Assembly: GCA_017463985.1 (NCBI GenBank)
Contig: JAFUEH010000017.1
Location: forward strand, 1 to 32,587
DNA length: 32,587 nucleotides
Origin: Eubacterium sp.
GTDB lineage: Bacteria > Bacillota > Clostridia > Oscillospirales > Acutalibacteraceae
Direction of reading: 5' to 3'
Program-made: the position numbers and the translations under genes
Part shown: positions 1 to 7,041 of the stretch, piece by piece
Layout of the letters: the number at the start of each line of letters is the position of its first letter
How positions within the stretch are numbered: position 1 is the stretch's first letter
Notes under the pieces: model-generated
The model's input: the letters and a program-made list of their open reading frames with translations, nothing else
Told to the model about the DNA's origin: nothing
The model's database searches: none

Positions 1-24
1 ATATCCTTGTTAATTTATGCCCAA

Positions 25-59
25 AATTCGTAATATGAAAAATATTCATATTGCGAAAT
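25..59. promoter_or_regulatory. Imperfect palindrome of unknown role
   Basis: Two 15-nt arms (25-39 and 45-59) around a 5-nt centre match in 13 of 15 positions as inverted repeats; the core is AATATGAA / TTCATATT. It lies in AT-rich sequence upstream of a terminator-like hairpin and has no adjacent gene start in the window. It could be an operator for a gene to the left, or the base of a larger structure cut off by the window edge. No function can be assigned. Confidence 0.35.
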
Positions 60-109
60 CAAACGAATTGTATTGTTTAGTCTATTAAATTTCAATCCCA
101 ATTTCAAAA

Positions 110-142
110 GCTGCCTCACTCCCGTGAGACAGCTCCTTTTTT
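110..142. terminator. Bidirectional terminator hairpin, GCTGTCTCAC family
   Basis: The stem is GCTGCCTCAC (110-119) with GTGAGACAGC (124-133) around a 4-nt loop, followed by a T-run at 136-142. On the opposite strand the stem is followed by TTTTG, so it could stop transcription both ways. Read on the minus strand it has the same stem sequence, including the same wobble position, as the hairpin at 32469-32497, so this is a repeated intergenic hairpin in this genome. Confidence 0.7.
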
Positions 143-172
143 GCTACGGCGGCGCGAATTTTAAAATGACGG

Positions 173-201
173 ATGACTTTTTTGCTTACTTCATGTATAA
201 T
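173..201 (+). promoter_or_regulatory. Promoter of the carboxylesterase gene
   Basis: A perfect -10 TATAAT sits at 196-201 with a weak -35 ATGACT (173-178, 4 of 6) 17 bp upstream. It is 35 bp before the start codon at 236. The -10 and spacing are convincing; the -35 is not. Confidence 0.55.
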
Positions 202-235
202 GTGATTATCACTAAAAAAGCAATAGGAGGACGGT

Positions 236-2089
236 ATGAAAAAGCGTGATAAGAAGAGCCGCGTCCGCGCCGGCTTTTGGATTTTACTGACGGTCGTGAT
301 GCTGCCGTTTTTGGCGGTGCTGGAGCTGTCGAAGAACACCCTGCTCGGTTGGGCGGTGGCGCTCTCGGCAACAGCCTTGTATATAGTGCTGGAAATCAAG
401 GTGATCAAGAAGCGCAAGACCGGTGTGCGCTGTCTGGCGTGGCTGGGCTTTTTTGCGGTGCTGGCGGTCGCTGTGCTGATTTCACAGCCGCCCACTCGCT
501 GTGTGCCGGCGGTGGATACAAAGCATCCGGAGACAACGGCGGTGATCACGGTAGCACAGGGTGACCTGACCGGTGTTTATACAGAGGATAAGGACGTGGA
601 AGTTTACGCCGGTATCCCTTATGCGAAGCCGCCGGTAGGCGAGCTGCGCTGGAAGGAGCCGCAGGAGCCTGACAGCTGGGAGGGCGTTCGTGCTTGCGAT
701 ACCTTTGCGCCGATGTCGATGCAGGTGAGGAACAGCGAGCTGATGAATTCGCTGACGAGTATCGTCGGCTACCGTAACTACCGCATCAGCTTGCGGGATA
801 ATTACCGCGAGGCCGTCAGCGAGGATTCCCTTTATCTCAACGTATGGAAACCGGCAGGGGAGGTAACGGACGCCGCTGTGCTGGTGTTTATCCACGGCGG
901 ATCACTCACCAGCGGTCAGCCGTCCTTCAGCGAATACCGCGGCGAGGATCTTGCTAAAAAAGGGATCATTGTGGTCAATTTCGGCTACCGCCTGAATGTA
1001 TTTGGCTATATGGCGAACGAAGCGCTGGCGGCGGAAAGCCCGAACGGTACCACCGGCAACTACGGCCTGCTTGACCAAGTGGCGGCGCTCCGCTGGGTGC
1101 AACAGAATATTGCGGCGTTCGGCGGCGATCCGGCTAAGGTAACGGTGGCAGGGGAGTCTGCCGGCTCTTCCAGCGTGAATGCACTGTGCGTATCGCCGCT
1201 GGCAAAGGGCTTGTTCCGCTATGCGATCGGGGAAAGCAGCGGTATTACGCCGATCACGCCTTACCACACCTTCCGCGATTTACAAAGCGCGCTGGCGCAG
1301 GGTGAGCAGACGCTCTCAGAGTTTGACGCCGAGAGTATTGAGGAACTGCGCAGTATACCGGCCGAGGAGCTGGTAAAGACGACGGCGAATAACAGCGCGA
1401 TGACCGTGGACGGCTATGCCATCACCGAGCAGCCGTATCTGATCTATCTAAAGGGCGAAAACAACGAACAGGCACTGCTCAACGGCTATAATTCGCATGA
1501 GGCGAACGTGTTCAGCCTGTTCAACAAGGTAGAAAAGGAAGATTACGAAAGCACGTTGGCGCAGCTGTTTGGCGACAATGCTGACGAGGCGATAGCGGCG
1601 TTTCCTTATGACAGCGTGCCACTTGACTATGACTTTTTGGTGGAGGCCGGCGGCGCTGCCAAGGGAACCTACAATTATATTCTCGGCGGTACATGGTTTG
1701 CCTATAGTCATAAAAAATGGTCAGACTATGTTGCCGACGAGGGACGACCGGTTTATTTCTATTGCTTTGATAAGGACAACCGCTCGCTGCGTGCCAACCA
1801 CGGCGGCGAAATGCCTTACGCTTACGGTAACCTGTGGCGGCACGCCTGGCTGTACGATGAGACAGATGAAGCCCTGTCGGACGTTATGCAGACGTACTGG
1901 GTGAATTTTGTGAATACAGGCGATCCGAACGGCGACAGTGTGCCGGTATGGCAGCCGTATGCCGCGGACAGAAGTCAGGTGCTGCTACTGGACGAACAGA
2001 TCGCGATGCAGGAGGATACCTATCTGAAGCTATATGCGCTGCTGGACCGTGCACAGCAACAAACCGCACTGTCGGAGGAGGCCGCATGA
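236..2089 (+). CDS. Membrane-anchored type-B carboxylesterase
   Basis: A 617-aa serine hydrolase of the carboxylesterase type-B (COesterase) family, which cleaves carboxylic esters; the natural substrate is unknown. Residues about 12-31, 37-55 and 66-83 are three hydrophobic segments, so the enzyme is probably tethered to the membrane with the catalytic domain (about 112-600) outside. The oxyanion-hole HGG is at 220-222 and the nucleophile elbow GESAG at 306-310 (Ser308). The likely acid is Glu422 (in SHEAN) and the likely base His522 (in NHGGEMPYAYG), so the triad looks intact. The start is set by AGGAGG at 225-230. The stop overlaps the next start (ATGA), implying translational coupling to the exporter. 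Three N-terminal helices are unusual; most bacterial relatives are soluble or carry one signal peptide. Confidence 0.9.
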   Translation: MKKRDKKSRVRAGFWILLTVVMLPFLAVLELSKNTLLGWAVALSATALYIVLEIKVIKKRKTGVRCLAWLGFFAVLAVAVLISQPPTRCVPAVDTKHPETTAVITVAQGDLTGVYTEDKDVEVYAGIPYAKPPVGELRWKEPQEPDSWEGVRACDTFAPMSMQVRNSELMNSLTSIVGYRNYRISLRDNYREAVSEDSLYLNVWKPAGEVTDAAVLVFIHGGSLTSGQPSFSEYRGEDLAKKGIIVVNFGYRLNVFGYMANEALAAESPNGTTGNYGLLDQVAALRWVQQNIAAFGGDPAKVTVAGESAGSSSVNALCVSPLAKGLFRYAIGESSGITPITPYHTFRDLQSALAQGEQTLSEFDAESIEELRSIPAEELVKTTANNSAMTVDGYAITEQPYLIYLKGENNEQALLNGYNSHEANVFSLFNKVEKEDYESTLAQLFGDNADEAIAAFPYDSVPLDYDFLVEAGGAAKGTYNYILGGTWFAYSHKKWSDYVADEGRPVYFYCFDKDNRSLRANHGGEMPYAYGNLWRHAWLYDETDEALSDVMQTYWVNFVNTGDPNGDSVPVWQPYAADRSQVLLLDEQIAMQEDTYLKLYALLDRAQQQTALSEEAA

Positions 2090-3051
2090 GGCAGAATAGC
2101 CGCGCTGTCACGCTCCGTCACTCGCTGCTTTTAGTGCTGACGGCGCTGATTTGGGGCGTTGCATTTGTGGCACAGCGCGAGGGCGGTGACGCCACGGGAC
2201 CGTACACCTTCTGCTGCCTGCGCTATCTGATTGGCGGCGCGGTACTGTTGCCGACGGTAAAATGGATGGACAGGGCCGGATTCACAAATAATAAACCGGT
2301 CACGCGGGCGGATAAAAAGCAGCTCCTTGCCGGCGGTGTTTGCTGCGGCCTGTGCCTGAGCGGCGGCTCGCTGCTGCAGCAGGTGGGGATTTATCAGGGA
2401 ACAGCGCCGGGGAAGGCCGGCTTCCTTACCGCCTGCTATATTGTATTGGTCCCGATCCTTGGCATTTTTTTAAAACGCCGATGCGGCTGGAACGTATGGG
2501 TGGCAACGGTGATCACGGTTGCCGGTCTGTACCTGCTGTGTATGCACGGCTCGCTCACGGTGAAACGGTCGGATGTGCTGGTGCTGCTGTGCTCGGTGAT
2601 GTATTCGCTGCACATCCTGACGATCGATCACTTTATCAATAAAAAGACAGACGGCGTCCGGATGAGCTGTATTCAGTTTTTTGTGGCGGCTGCTGTCTGT
2701 ATGTTCCCGATGTTTTTCCTGGAGCTGCACGGATCTGTAGCCGCATTACCGCAGGCGCTTGCCGTCGCCTTCGGCAGAGAAGCGCTGCTGCCGCTACTGT
2801 TTGCCGGCGTGATGTCCTCCGGTATCGCCTATACGCTGCAGATCATCGGTCAGCAGGCGGTCAATCCGACGGTCGCTTCGCTGTTGATGAGTCTGGAAAG
2901 CGTGTTTTCTGTGCTGGCAGGCTGGCTGCTCCTCGGTCAAACGCTCAGCGGACGTGAGATCGGCGGCTGTGTGCTGATCTTCCTCGCTGTTGTACTGGCT
3001 CAGCTGCTCTTCAGCAAAGAAGGCGCAAAGCCCACCTCCCAAAACGGTTGA
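2086..3051 (+). CDS. EamA/DMT-family transporter
   Basis: A 321-aa hydrophobic protein of the drug/metabolite transporter superfamily with two EamA repeats. The first helix carries the typical TALIWGVAFVAQR motif, and about ten membrane segments alternate with short loops. Each repeat is about 140 residues; the second holds SGIAYTLQIIGQQ and the typical ending ASLLMSLESVFSVLAGWLLLG. Such proteins export amino acids, nucleobases or other small metabolites; the substrate cannot be read from sequence. The start at 2086 overlaps the esterase stop by 4 bp and has GGAGG at 2074-2078; a longer in-frame extension to 1948 lies inside the esterase gene and is rejected. Pairing with an esterase suggests, but does not show, that a hydrolysis product is exported. 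No terminator is seen after it. Confidence 0.9.
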   Translation: MRQNSRAVTLRHSLLLVLTALIWGVAFVAQREGGDATGPYTFCCLRYLIGGAVLLPTVKWMDRAGFTNNKPVTRADKKQLLAGGVCCGLCLSGGSLLQQVGIYQGTAPGKAGFLTACYIVLVPILGIFLKRRCGWNVWVATVITVAGLYLLCMHGSLTVKRSDVLVLLCSVMYSLHILTIDHFINKKTDGVRMSCIQFFVAAAVCMFPMFFLELHGSVAALPQALAVAFGREALLPLLFAGVMSSGIAYTLQIIGQQAVNPTVASLLMSLESVFSVLAGWLLLGQTLSGREIGGCVLIFLAVVLAQLLFSKEGAKPTSQNG

Positions 3052-3075
3052 AAACGGTATAACGCAAAAAATATA

Positions 3076-3103
3076 TTGACAAATCGAAAATATTCGATAT
3101 AAT
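3076..3103 (+). promoter_or_regulatory. Consensus sigma-A promoter of the arsR-type gene
   Basis: TTGACA (3076-3081) and TATAAT (3098-3103) both match consensus, with 16-bp spacing. The expected transcription start near 3110 leaves almost no leader before the coding region. Confidence 0.85.
3083..3098. promoter_or_regulatory. Putative ArsR-type operator between -35 and -10
   Basis: A perfect inverted repeat ATCGAA-AATA-TTCGAT fills the spacer of the promoter and touches the -10. ArsR/SmtB repressors typically bind short imperfect palindromes of the ATTCGAA type in their own promoters, so autorepression by the product of the next gene is the natural reading. This is inference from position and sequence type. 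Confidence 0.65.
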
Positions 3104-3122
3104 AGTGGTGGTGATGATAGAA

Positions 3123-3437
3123 ATGGATATAATTGAGATCAGCAAAGCCCTCTCCAATGAAACGCGGCTGAATATATTGAAATGGCTGAAGGAACCGGAA
3201 AAGAATTTTCCGCCGCAGGGCGGTTGCCTGAACGAACCGGTAGATCTGCAGGGCGGCGTTTGCGTCAGCAGTATTCAAGCAAAGGCCGGTATTTCGCAGT
3301 CCACGGTTTCCAATTATCTGGATATGCTGCAGCGTGCCGGTCTGCTGCTGTCGGAGCGGCACGGAAAATGGACCTATTACCGACGTAATGAAGCGGTCAT
3401 TAACGCGTTATCCGAATATATTAAAGCAGAGCTGTAA
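3123..3437 (+). CDS. ArsR-family transcriptional regulator
   Basis: A 104-aa winged-helix repressor of the ArsR type. The opening ISKALSNETRLNILKWL is the family's first helix, residues about 49-70 (SSIQAKAGISQSTVSNYLDML region) form the recognition helix-turn-helix, and KWTYYRRNE is the wing. Cys35 and Cys47 lie at and just before the position where arsenic sensors carry their ELCVCD box, but the two-Cys box itself is absent, so a metal-sensing role is doubtful and thiol or electrophile sensing is possible. The start is uncertain: GTG 3105 lies before the expected transcript start, ATG 3114 would be nearly leaderless, and ATG 3123 gives the usual family N-terminus. No clear ribosome site precedes either ATG. 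It likely controls itself and perhaps the five genes downstream. Confidence 0.85.
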   Translation: MDIIEISKALSNETRLNILKWLKEPEKNFPPQGGCLNEPVDLQGGVCVSSIQAKAGISQSTVSNYLDMLQRAGLLLSERHGKWTYYRRNEAVINALSEYIKAEL

Positions 3438-3460
3438 CGGCGGTTTACAGCTCTCTCTTT
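3428..3460 (+). terminator. Hairpin overlapping the arsR stop codon
   Basis: AGAGCTGTAA (3428-3437) pairs perfectly with TTACAGCTCT (3445-3454) over a 7-nt loop, followed by only a weak T-rich tail (CTCTTT). The stop codon is inside the 5' arm. It may act as a leaky terminator that reduces readthrough into the next genes. Confidence 0.5.
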
Positions 3461-3486
3461 GGACAATACATATCTACAATTATAGA
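3459..3486 (+). promoter_or_regulatory. Possible promoter of the 3516-6962 operon
   Basis: TTGGAC (3459-3464) and TATAGA (3481-3486) are separated by 16 bp. A small inverted repeat ATCTA-caatta-TAGAT (3472-3487) overlaps the -10 and may be an operator. Both boxes are one or two bases from consensus, so this is tentative. Confidence 0.4.
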
Positions 3487-3515
3487 TTTATAATTATGAC
3501 GAATTGAGGGAGCTT

Positions 3516-3926
3516 ATGACACAAAAAGCAGTAATTTTAATAAAAAGCACGGTCGACGGAGAACAAGCTGTTCGCGAATATAGGGGGGAATACCGCTATA
3601 AAAACGGTGCTCACAACTTTGTTTATACCGATTATGCCGGCAATGCGGTCACTAAAAATGCGGTAGAAGCAACGCCAACGCAGATGCTGCTGCACCGATC
3701 CGGCGCGATCAGCGGCGATATGCTGTTTGATCCGTTAACGGATACGGTTACCCGGTACGACGCGTTCATGGTAACGCACGGCTTTTTAGTCCACACCTAT
3801 CAATACACGGTAAAAGAGGAAGGGAATCAGATCCTGATTGACTTAAAATACGGATTGAATGATAGCACCGCGGAGGAGATCTGTGGCGAGCAAAATATAG
3901 CGATAACATTAGGAGAAGCAATATGA
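3516..3926 (+). CDS. DUF1934-like small beta-barrel protein
   Basis: A 136-aa protein resembling the DUF1934/YwiB group (lipocalin-like beta barrels of unknown function). Seen features are the alternating beta-strand pattern, YRGEYRYKNGAHNFVYTDY near the N-terminus, a central LLHRSGAISGDMLFD, and a C-terminal strand pair ending in NIAITLGEAI. There is no signal peptide or membrane segment, so it is cytoplasmic. ATG 3516 is preferred over TTG 3504 because GAGGGA at 3506-3511 is the only usable ribosome site. Its stop overlaps the next start by 4 bp (ATGA). The family assignment is by remembered pattern and is moderately sure; no biochemical role is known to me. Confidence 0.7.
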   Translation: MTQKAVILIKSTVDGEQAVREYRGEYRYKNGAHNFVYTDYAGNAVTKNAVEATPTQMLLHRSGAISGDMLFDPLTDTVTRYDAFMVTHGFLVHTYQYTVKEEGNQILIDLKYGLNDSTAEEICGEQNIAITLGEAI

Positions 3927-4777
3927 AGGAAATCGGCGTACAAACCAAACGGGGCGTGATACTGAACGGTGTGCTTTTTGACACACCGGGAGCAGATACC
4001 GTCGTCATCAACATCACGGGGATTCACGGAAATTTTTACTCCAATCCCTTTTACTATAACTTTGGCGATACGCTGAACGCCAACGGTATTGATTTTATTT
4101 ATGCCCAGACGAATGACGCTTTCGGGCAGATCAAAACAATCAATATGATCACCGGCAAAACGGAGATCATCGGTTCATGGAACGAACGCTTTGCGTATAC
4201 TGACGAGGATATTGAAGCCTATCTTGACTACGCTGAACGCGCCGGCTACCGCCGTATCATCCTTGCAGGACATTCACTCGGCGCCAATAAGGTAATCTAT
4301 TATTTATCACGGCATCACGAAGAAAGAATAGCGCATTTTATTCTGCTGAGTCCTGCCAATCTGGATTATATGATGAGCGGCGTAACGGAATCGGAAAAAG
4401 CGATTATCCGGCGACAGGTAGCGAGCGGCCGCGGCGGTCAACTGCTTCCGTTCCCGTTTATGGGCTGGGTGGACTGCATTGCCGACACGGCGTATGACTG
4501 GCAGTTTTCGGGTCTGCTCAATAATGTTCATACCGACAGAAACGGTGATTTTTCGCAGGCAGAGCAAATTACGCACACCGGTGCGCTGCTCATCGGCACT
4601 TATGATAATTTCACAGACGGCAACCCCTCCGCCTTTTTAACCAATCTGAACAATCACCTTGCGACGGCGAAGGAAAATAAGCTCATTTTTATTGAAAAAA
4701 CAGGACACACCTACCAGATGAAGCACCAAGAAGTGGCCGATCAGCTGGCAGCTTTAGTAAAGGAGTGGCAACGGTAA
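3923..4777 (+). CDS. Alpha/beta hydrolase
   Basis: A 284-aa alpha/beta-hydrolase-fold protein, similar in layout to DUF1749 esterase-like proteins. The nucleophile elbow is GHSLG (116-120, Ser118). Asp228 or Asp232 in GTYDNFTDG is the probable acid and His262 in EKTGHTYQM the base. The N-terminal VVINITGIHGNFYSNPFYY supplies the oxyanion-hole turn. There is no signal peptide, so it is cytoplasmic. It starts inside the stop of the DUF1934-like gene and its own TAA shares a base with the start of the tautomerase gene, so all are translated as one unit. The substrate is unknown; the neighbouring redox enzymes suggest a role in breaking down a small electrophile or ester. Confidence 0.85.
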   Translation: MKEIGVQTKRGVILNGVLFDTPGADTVVINITGIHGNFYSNPFYYNFGDTLNANGIDFIYAQTNDAFGQIKTINMITGKTEIIGSWNERFAYTDEDIEAYLDYAERAGYRRIILAGHSLGANKVIYYLSRHHEERIAHFILLSPANLDYMMSGVTESEKAIIRRQVASGRGGQLLPFPFMGWVDCIADTAYDWQFSGLLNNVHTDRNGDFSQAEQITHTGALLIGTYDNFTDGNPSAFLTNLNNHLATAKENKLIFIEKTGHTYQMKHQEVADQLAALVKEWQR

Positions 4778-5136
4778 TGCCTTTTATCATTGCAAGAGTC
4801 AATGTTCCGATCAGCCAAGCACAGGAACAGGAAATAAAAGCAAGACTGGGCAAAGCGATCGCTTTCGTCCCGGGTAAAAGCGAAGAATATTTATTACTCG
4901 GATTGGAGGACAATTACCGCCTTTGGCTGAGAGGCGATAACAGCGAACCGATGGCGTATATTGAAGCCAGCATTTTCGGCAATGAGGATCACTGCGGTTA
5001 TGAAAAATTTACTTTAGCAGTAACCGAAATATTCTATGAGGTGCTGCACATTCCGCCCGAAAATATCTATATAAAATATGACGATATTAAGGCTTGGGGC
5101 GTCAGGGGACTCTATATTGACGGGGGATGCTGCTGA
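4777..5136 (+). CDS. MIF-superfamily tautomerase
   Basis: A 119-aa protein of the tautomerase/MIF superfamily. It opens MPFI, so after Met removal Pro1 (residue 2) is the N-terminal catalytic base that defines the superfamily. Further MIF-like features are NVP at 9-11, Lys34 in PGKSEEY (aligned to the active-site Lys of MIF), SEPMAYIEASIFG at 56-68, and PPENIYIKYDDIKAWGV near the C-terminus, matching the MIF SPDRVYINYYD region. Length matches the MIF subfamily (about 115) rather than the short 4-oxalocrotonate tautomerases (about 62). The start is fixed by Pro1 chemistry and AGGAG at 4761-4765; the upstream GTG at 4765 would bury the proline. It probably interconverts keto and enol forms of a small molecule. 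Confidence 0.85.
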   Translation: MPFIIARVNVPISQAQEQEIKARLGKAIAFVPGKSEEYLLLGLEDNYRLWLRGDNSEPMAYIEASIFGNEDHCGYEKFTLAVTEIFYEVLHIPPENIYIKYDDIKAWGVRGLYIDGGCC

Positions 5137-5137
5137 T

Positions 5138-5968
5138 ATGAACAAGGTGATCATTACTACCTTCACCGATCCGATGATGGGACTTTCTTACGAATGTGAG
5201 CCGGTATTCCGAAGACTGGAAACGCATTTTGGCGAAAAAATAGCATTCCGCTATGTGATGAGCGGCTTGGTGCGTAATGTATATGATTTTGTGGACCGCA
5301 ACGATTTACGGTACGGCCAGGAATATGCGTTAAAGCAGTATCTGAAGAAGCTGGCAGGGATTTATAAAAGTGAGGAAAGCCTCGGCGGCTTGCCGATCAA
5401 TATGGAGGGCTTCGCGCTGTTTGATCGGGAGCACACCTCCTCTGTTCCGCTTTGCCTCGCCTATAAGGCAGCCGAGCTGACGGAGCGAAGCAAGGCGGCG
5501 CTGTTCTTATACAATTTGCGTTATGCCACCGTTGTTGAGACAAAACCGACAACGCATTTTGAGGAAATACTGCGCGTGGTACAGGCGACGGGGATAGACG
5601 CCGAACGCTTCACTGCCTATTACAACGGTGCTGCGCAGGCAGCGCTGCAAAAGGATTTTGATGAGTTTGAAGGTCTGGGAGTGTATTCGCTGCCGGCTTA
5701 CCTGCTGCAATATGAGGACAAACGGATGCTCATCAACCGATTGATCGGTTACGATGCTTTTGTACAGCTGATTGACCGTATCAGCGGCGGCAGCATCCGG
5801 CCGCAGTCTCCGACTGTCCGGCTAGAGGCTTTCGTCAGAAAACACCCGTTGATTTCGCTAAAAGAGCTGGCGGCAGCGTTTGATCTGGCCGATCCTGCAG
5901 CTGCCGTGAAAAAGTGCGGGAATATGAAAATTGAAAAGGAGTTTGTGAGATATGAAACGAATATTTGA
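5138..5968 (+). CDS. DsbA-family thioredoxin-fold protein without CXXC
   Basis: A 276-aa protein resembling the DsbA/FrnE-like thioredoxin-fold group. The opening strand TTFTDPMMGLSYECEPVFRRL is in the place where relatives carry TDPxCxWC, but here the positions are MMGLSYE, so the catalytic CXXC is missing and only Cys20 remains close. FRYVMSGLV follows, as in the family, and GVYSLPAYLLQYED (about 190-204) supplies the cis-Pro loop. The last 60 residues look like a small helical winged-helix-type tail. There is no signal peptide, so it acts in the cytoplasm. ATG 5138 is one base after the tautomerase stop and has GGGGGA at 5122-5127. A non-thiol role such as glutathione-transferase-like or isomerase chemistry is plausible; it is not a disulfide oxidase of the usual kind. 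Confidence 0.75.
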   Translation: MNKVIITTFTDPMMGLSYECEPVFRRLETHFGEKIAFRYVMSGLVRNVYDFVDRNDLRYGQEYALKQYLKKLAGIYKSEESLGGLPINMEGFALFDREHTSSVPLCLAYKAAELTERSKAALFLYNLRYATVVETKPTTHFEEILRVVQATGIDAERFTAYYNGAAQAALQKDFDEFEGLGVYSLPAYLLQYEDKRMLINRLIGYDAFVQLIDRISGGSIRPQSPTVRLEAFVRKHPLISLKELAAAFDLADPAAAVKKCGNMKIEKEFVRYETNI

Positions 5969-6962
5969 GGAAGCGATGCTTGGCAATATCAAAATGAAAA
6001 ACAGGCTGATCCGCTCTGCCACCTGGGAAGGAATGGCGGACAGGGAAGGTCATATCAACGACAGCCTGCAACAGGTTTATGAGGAACTGGCGCGGGGCGG
6101 CGTCGGCGCTATCGTTACGGGCTTTACCTCTGTTGCAGGCGATGACCGTTACTTTGGCGGCATGGTACGACTGGCTGACGATGATGTCGTTCCCGAACAC
6201 AAACGGCTGGTGGACAATGCGCATCGATATCACTGTCCTGTGATCGTGCAGCTGGCGCTGGGGGAATATAACGGCCGTTATCGGGATATGCGTATCAATG
6301 ATCTGACACAGGAGGATATACAACATATTCGGGAGCTGTTTGCGGCAGCTGCCCGCCGCGCGTGCAAAGCCGGCTACGACGGCGTACAAATTCATGCGGC
6401 GCACGGCTTCTTTCTGAGCCGGTTTATCAGTCCTGACTGCAATCAACGGTCTGATGAATACGGCGGCAGCGCTGAAAACAGAGGCAGGCTCGTTGCGGAG
6501 ATCACAGAACAGATCAAAAAGGAATGTCCGCACCTGCACGTGACGATGAAGATCAATTGCAGTGATTTTGTGCCGGACGGACTAACGCCGAGCGACAGCC
6601 TTCTCATCTGTCAGCAGTGCGTAGCCGCAGGCCTTGATTCCGTAGAGGTCAGCGGTGCCGGAACTTCTGTACCGCGTATTAAGGCCGGTGTTAACGAGGC
6701 GTATTTTAAACCCTTTGCACTGATGCTGGCGGAAGCGCTGACGGTTCCGGTGATTCTCGTTGGCGGACACAGAAGCGTTGAAAATATGGAAGCCGTGCTG
6801 AACGAGGGCGGCATTGCCTTCCTGTCGCTTTCCCGTCCGCTGATCAGGGAACCGGATCTCCCGAACCGTTGGCAGAACGGTGATACGGCGCCGGCAAAAT
6901 GCATTTCCTGCAACGGTTGTTACCGCACGCAAGCGCACTGTTGTGTGTTCCGGCGGCCGTGA
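5952..6962 (+). CDS. NADH:flavin oxidoreductase (Old Yellow Enzyme family)
   Basis: A 336-aa FMN-dependent TIM-barrel enzyme of the Old Yellow Enzyme family, which reduces activated C=C bonds. Visible motifs are KNRLIRSATWEGMAD (17-30), the HAAHGFFLSRFISP block at 148-161, NQRSDEYGGSAENRGR (164-179) and a phosphate-binding VILVGGHRS. The C-terminus carries C317-x2-C320-x2-C323-x6-C330, similar to the Fe4S4 ligands in 2,4-dienoyl-CoA reductase and trimethylamine dehydrogenase. The second flavin/NADPH domain of those about 650-aa enzymes is absent. The start overlaps the preceding gene by 17 bp and has AAAGGAG at 5935-5941. It is the last gene of the coupled set controlled from 3459 or 3076. 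Electron donor and substrate are unknown. Confidence 0.9.
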   Translation: MKRIFEEAMLGNIKMKNRLIRSATWEGMADREGHINDSLQQVYEELARGGVGAIVTGFTSVAGDDRYFGGMVRLADDDVVPEHKRLVDNAHRYHCPVIVQLALGEYNGRYRDMRINDLTQEDIQHIRELFAAAARRACKAGYDGVQIHAAHGFFLSRFISPDCNQRSDEYGGSAENRGRLVAEITEQIKKECPHLHVTMKINCSDFVPDGLTPSDSLLICQQCVAAGLDSVEVSGAGTSVPRIKAGVNEAYFKPFALMLAEALTVPVILVGGHRSVENMEAVLNEGGIAFLSLSRPLIREPDLPNRWQNGDTAPAKCISCNGCYRTQAHCCVFRRP

Positions 6963-7005
6963 CGCGCAGCGTGCACGGCTTTGGGCGGTTCTGTTAACGG
7001 ACGGC

Positions 7006-7034
7006 TTGACAAAATGATTTTGGCGTGCTATTAT
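7006..7034 (+). promoter_or_regulatory. Promoter of the thrS T-box transcript
   Basis: TTGACA (7006-7011) and TATTAT (7029-7034) with 17-bp spacing. It lies directly before the T-box leader, with an expected transcription start near 7041. Confidence 0.85.
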
Positions 7035-7041
7035 ACAAATA

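Noticed and set aside
6957-6978. Terminator after the ene-reductase gene
   Set aside because: A short CCGTG/CACGG hairpin is possible but imperfect and has no T-run, so it was not listed as a terminator.
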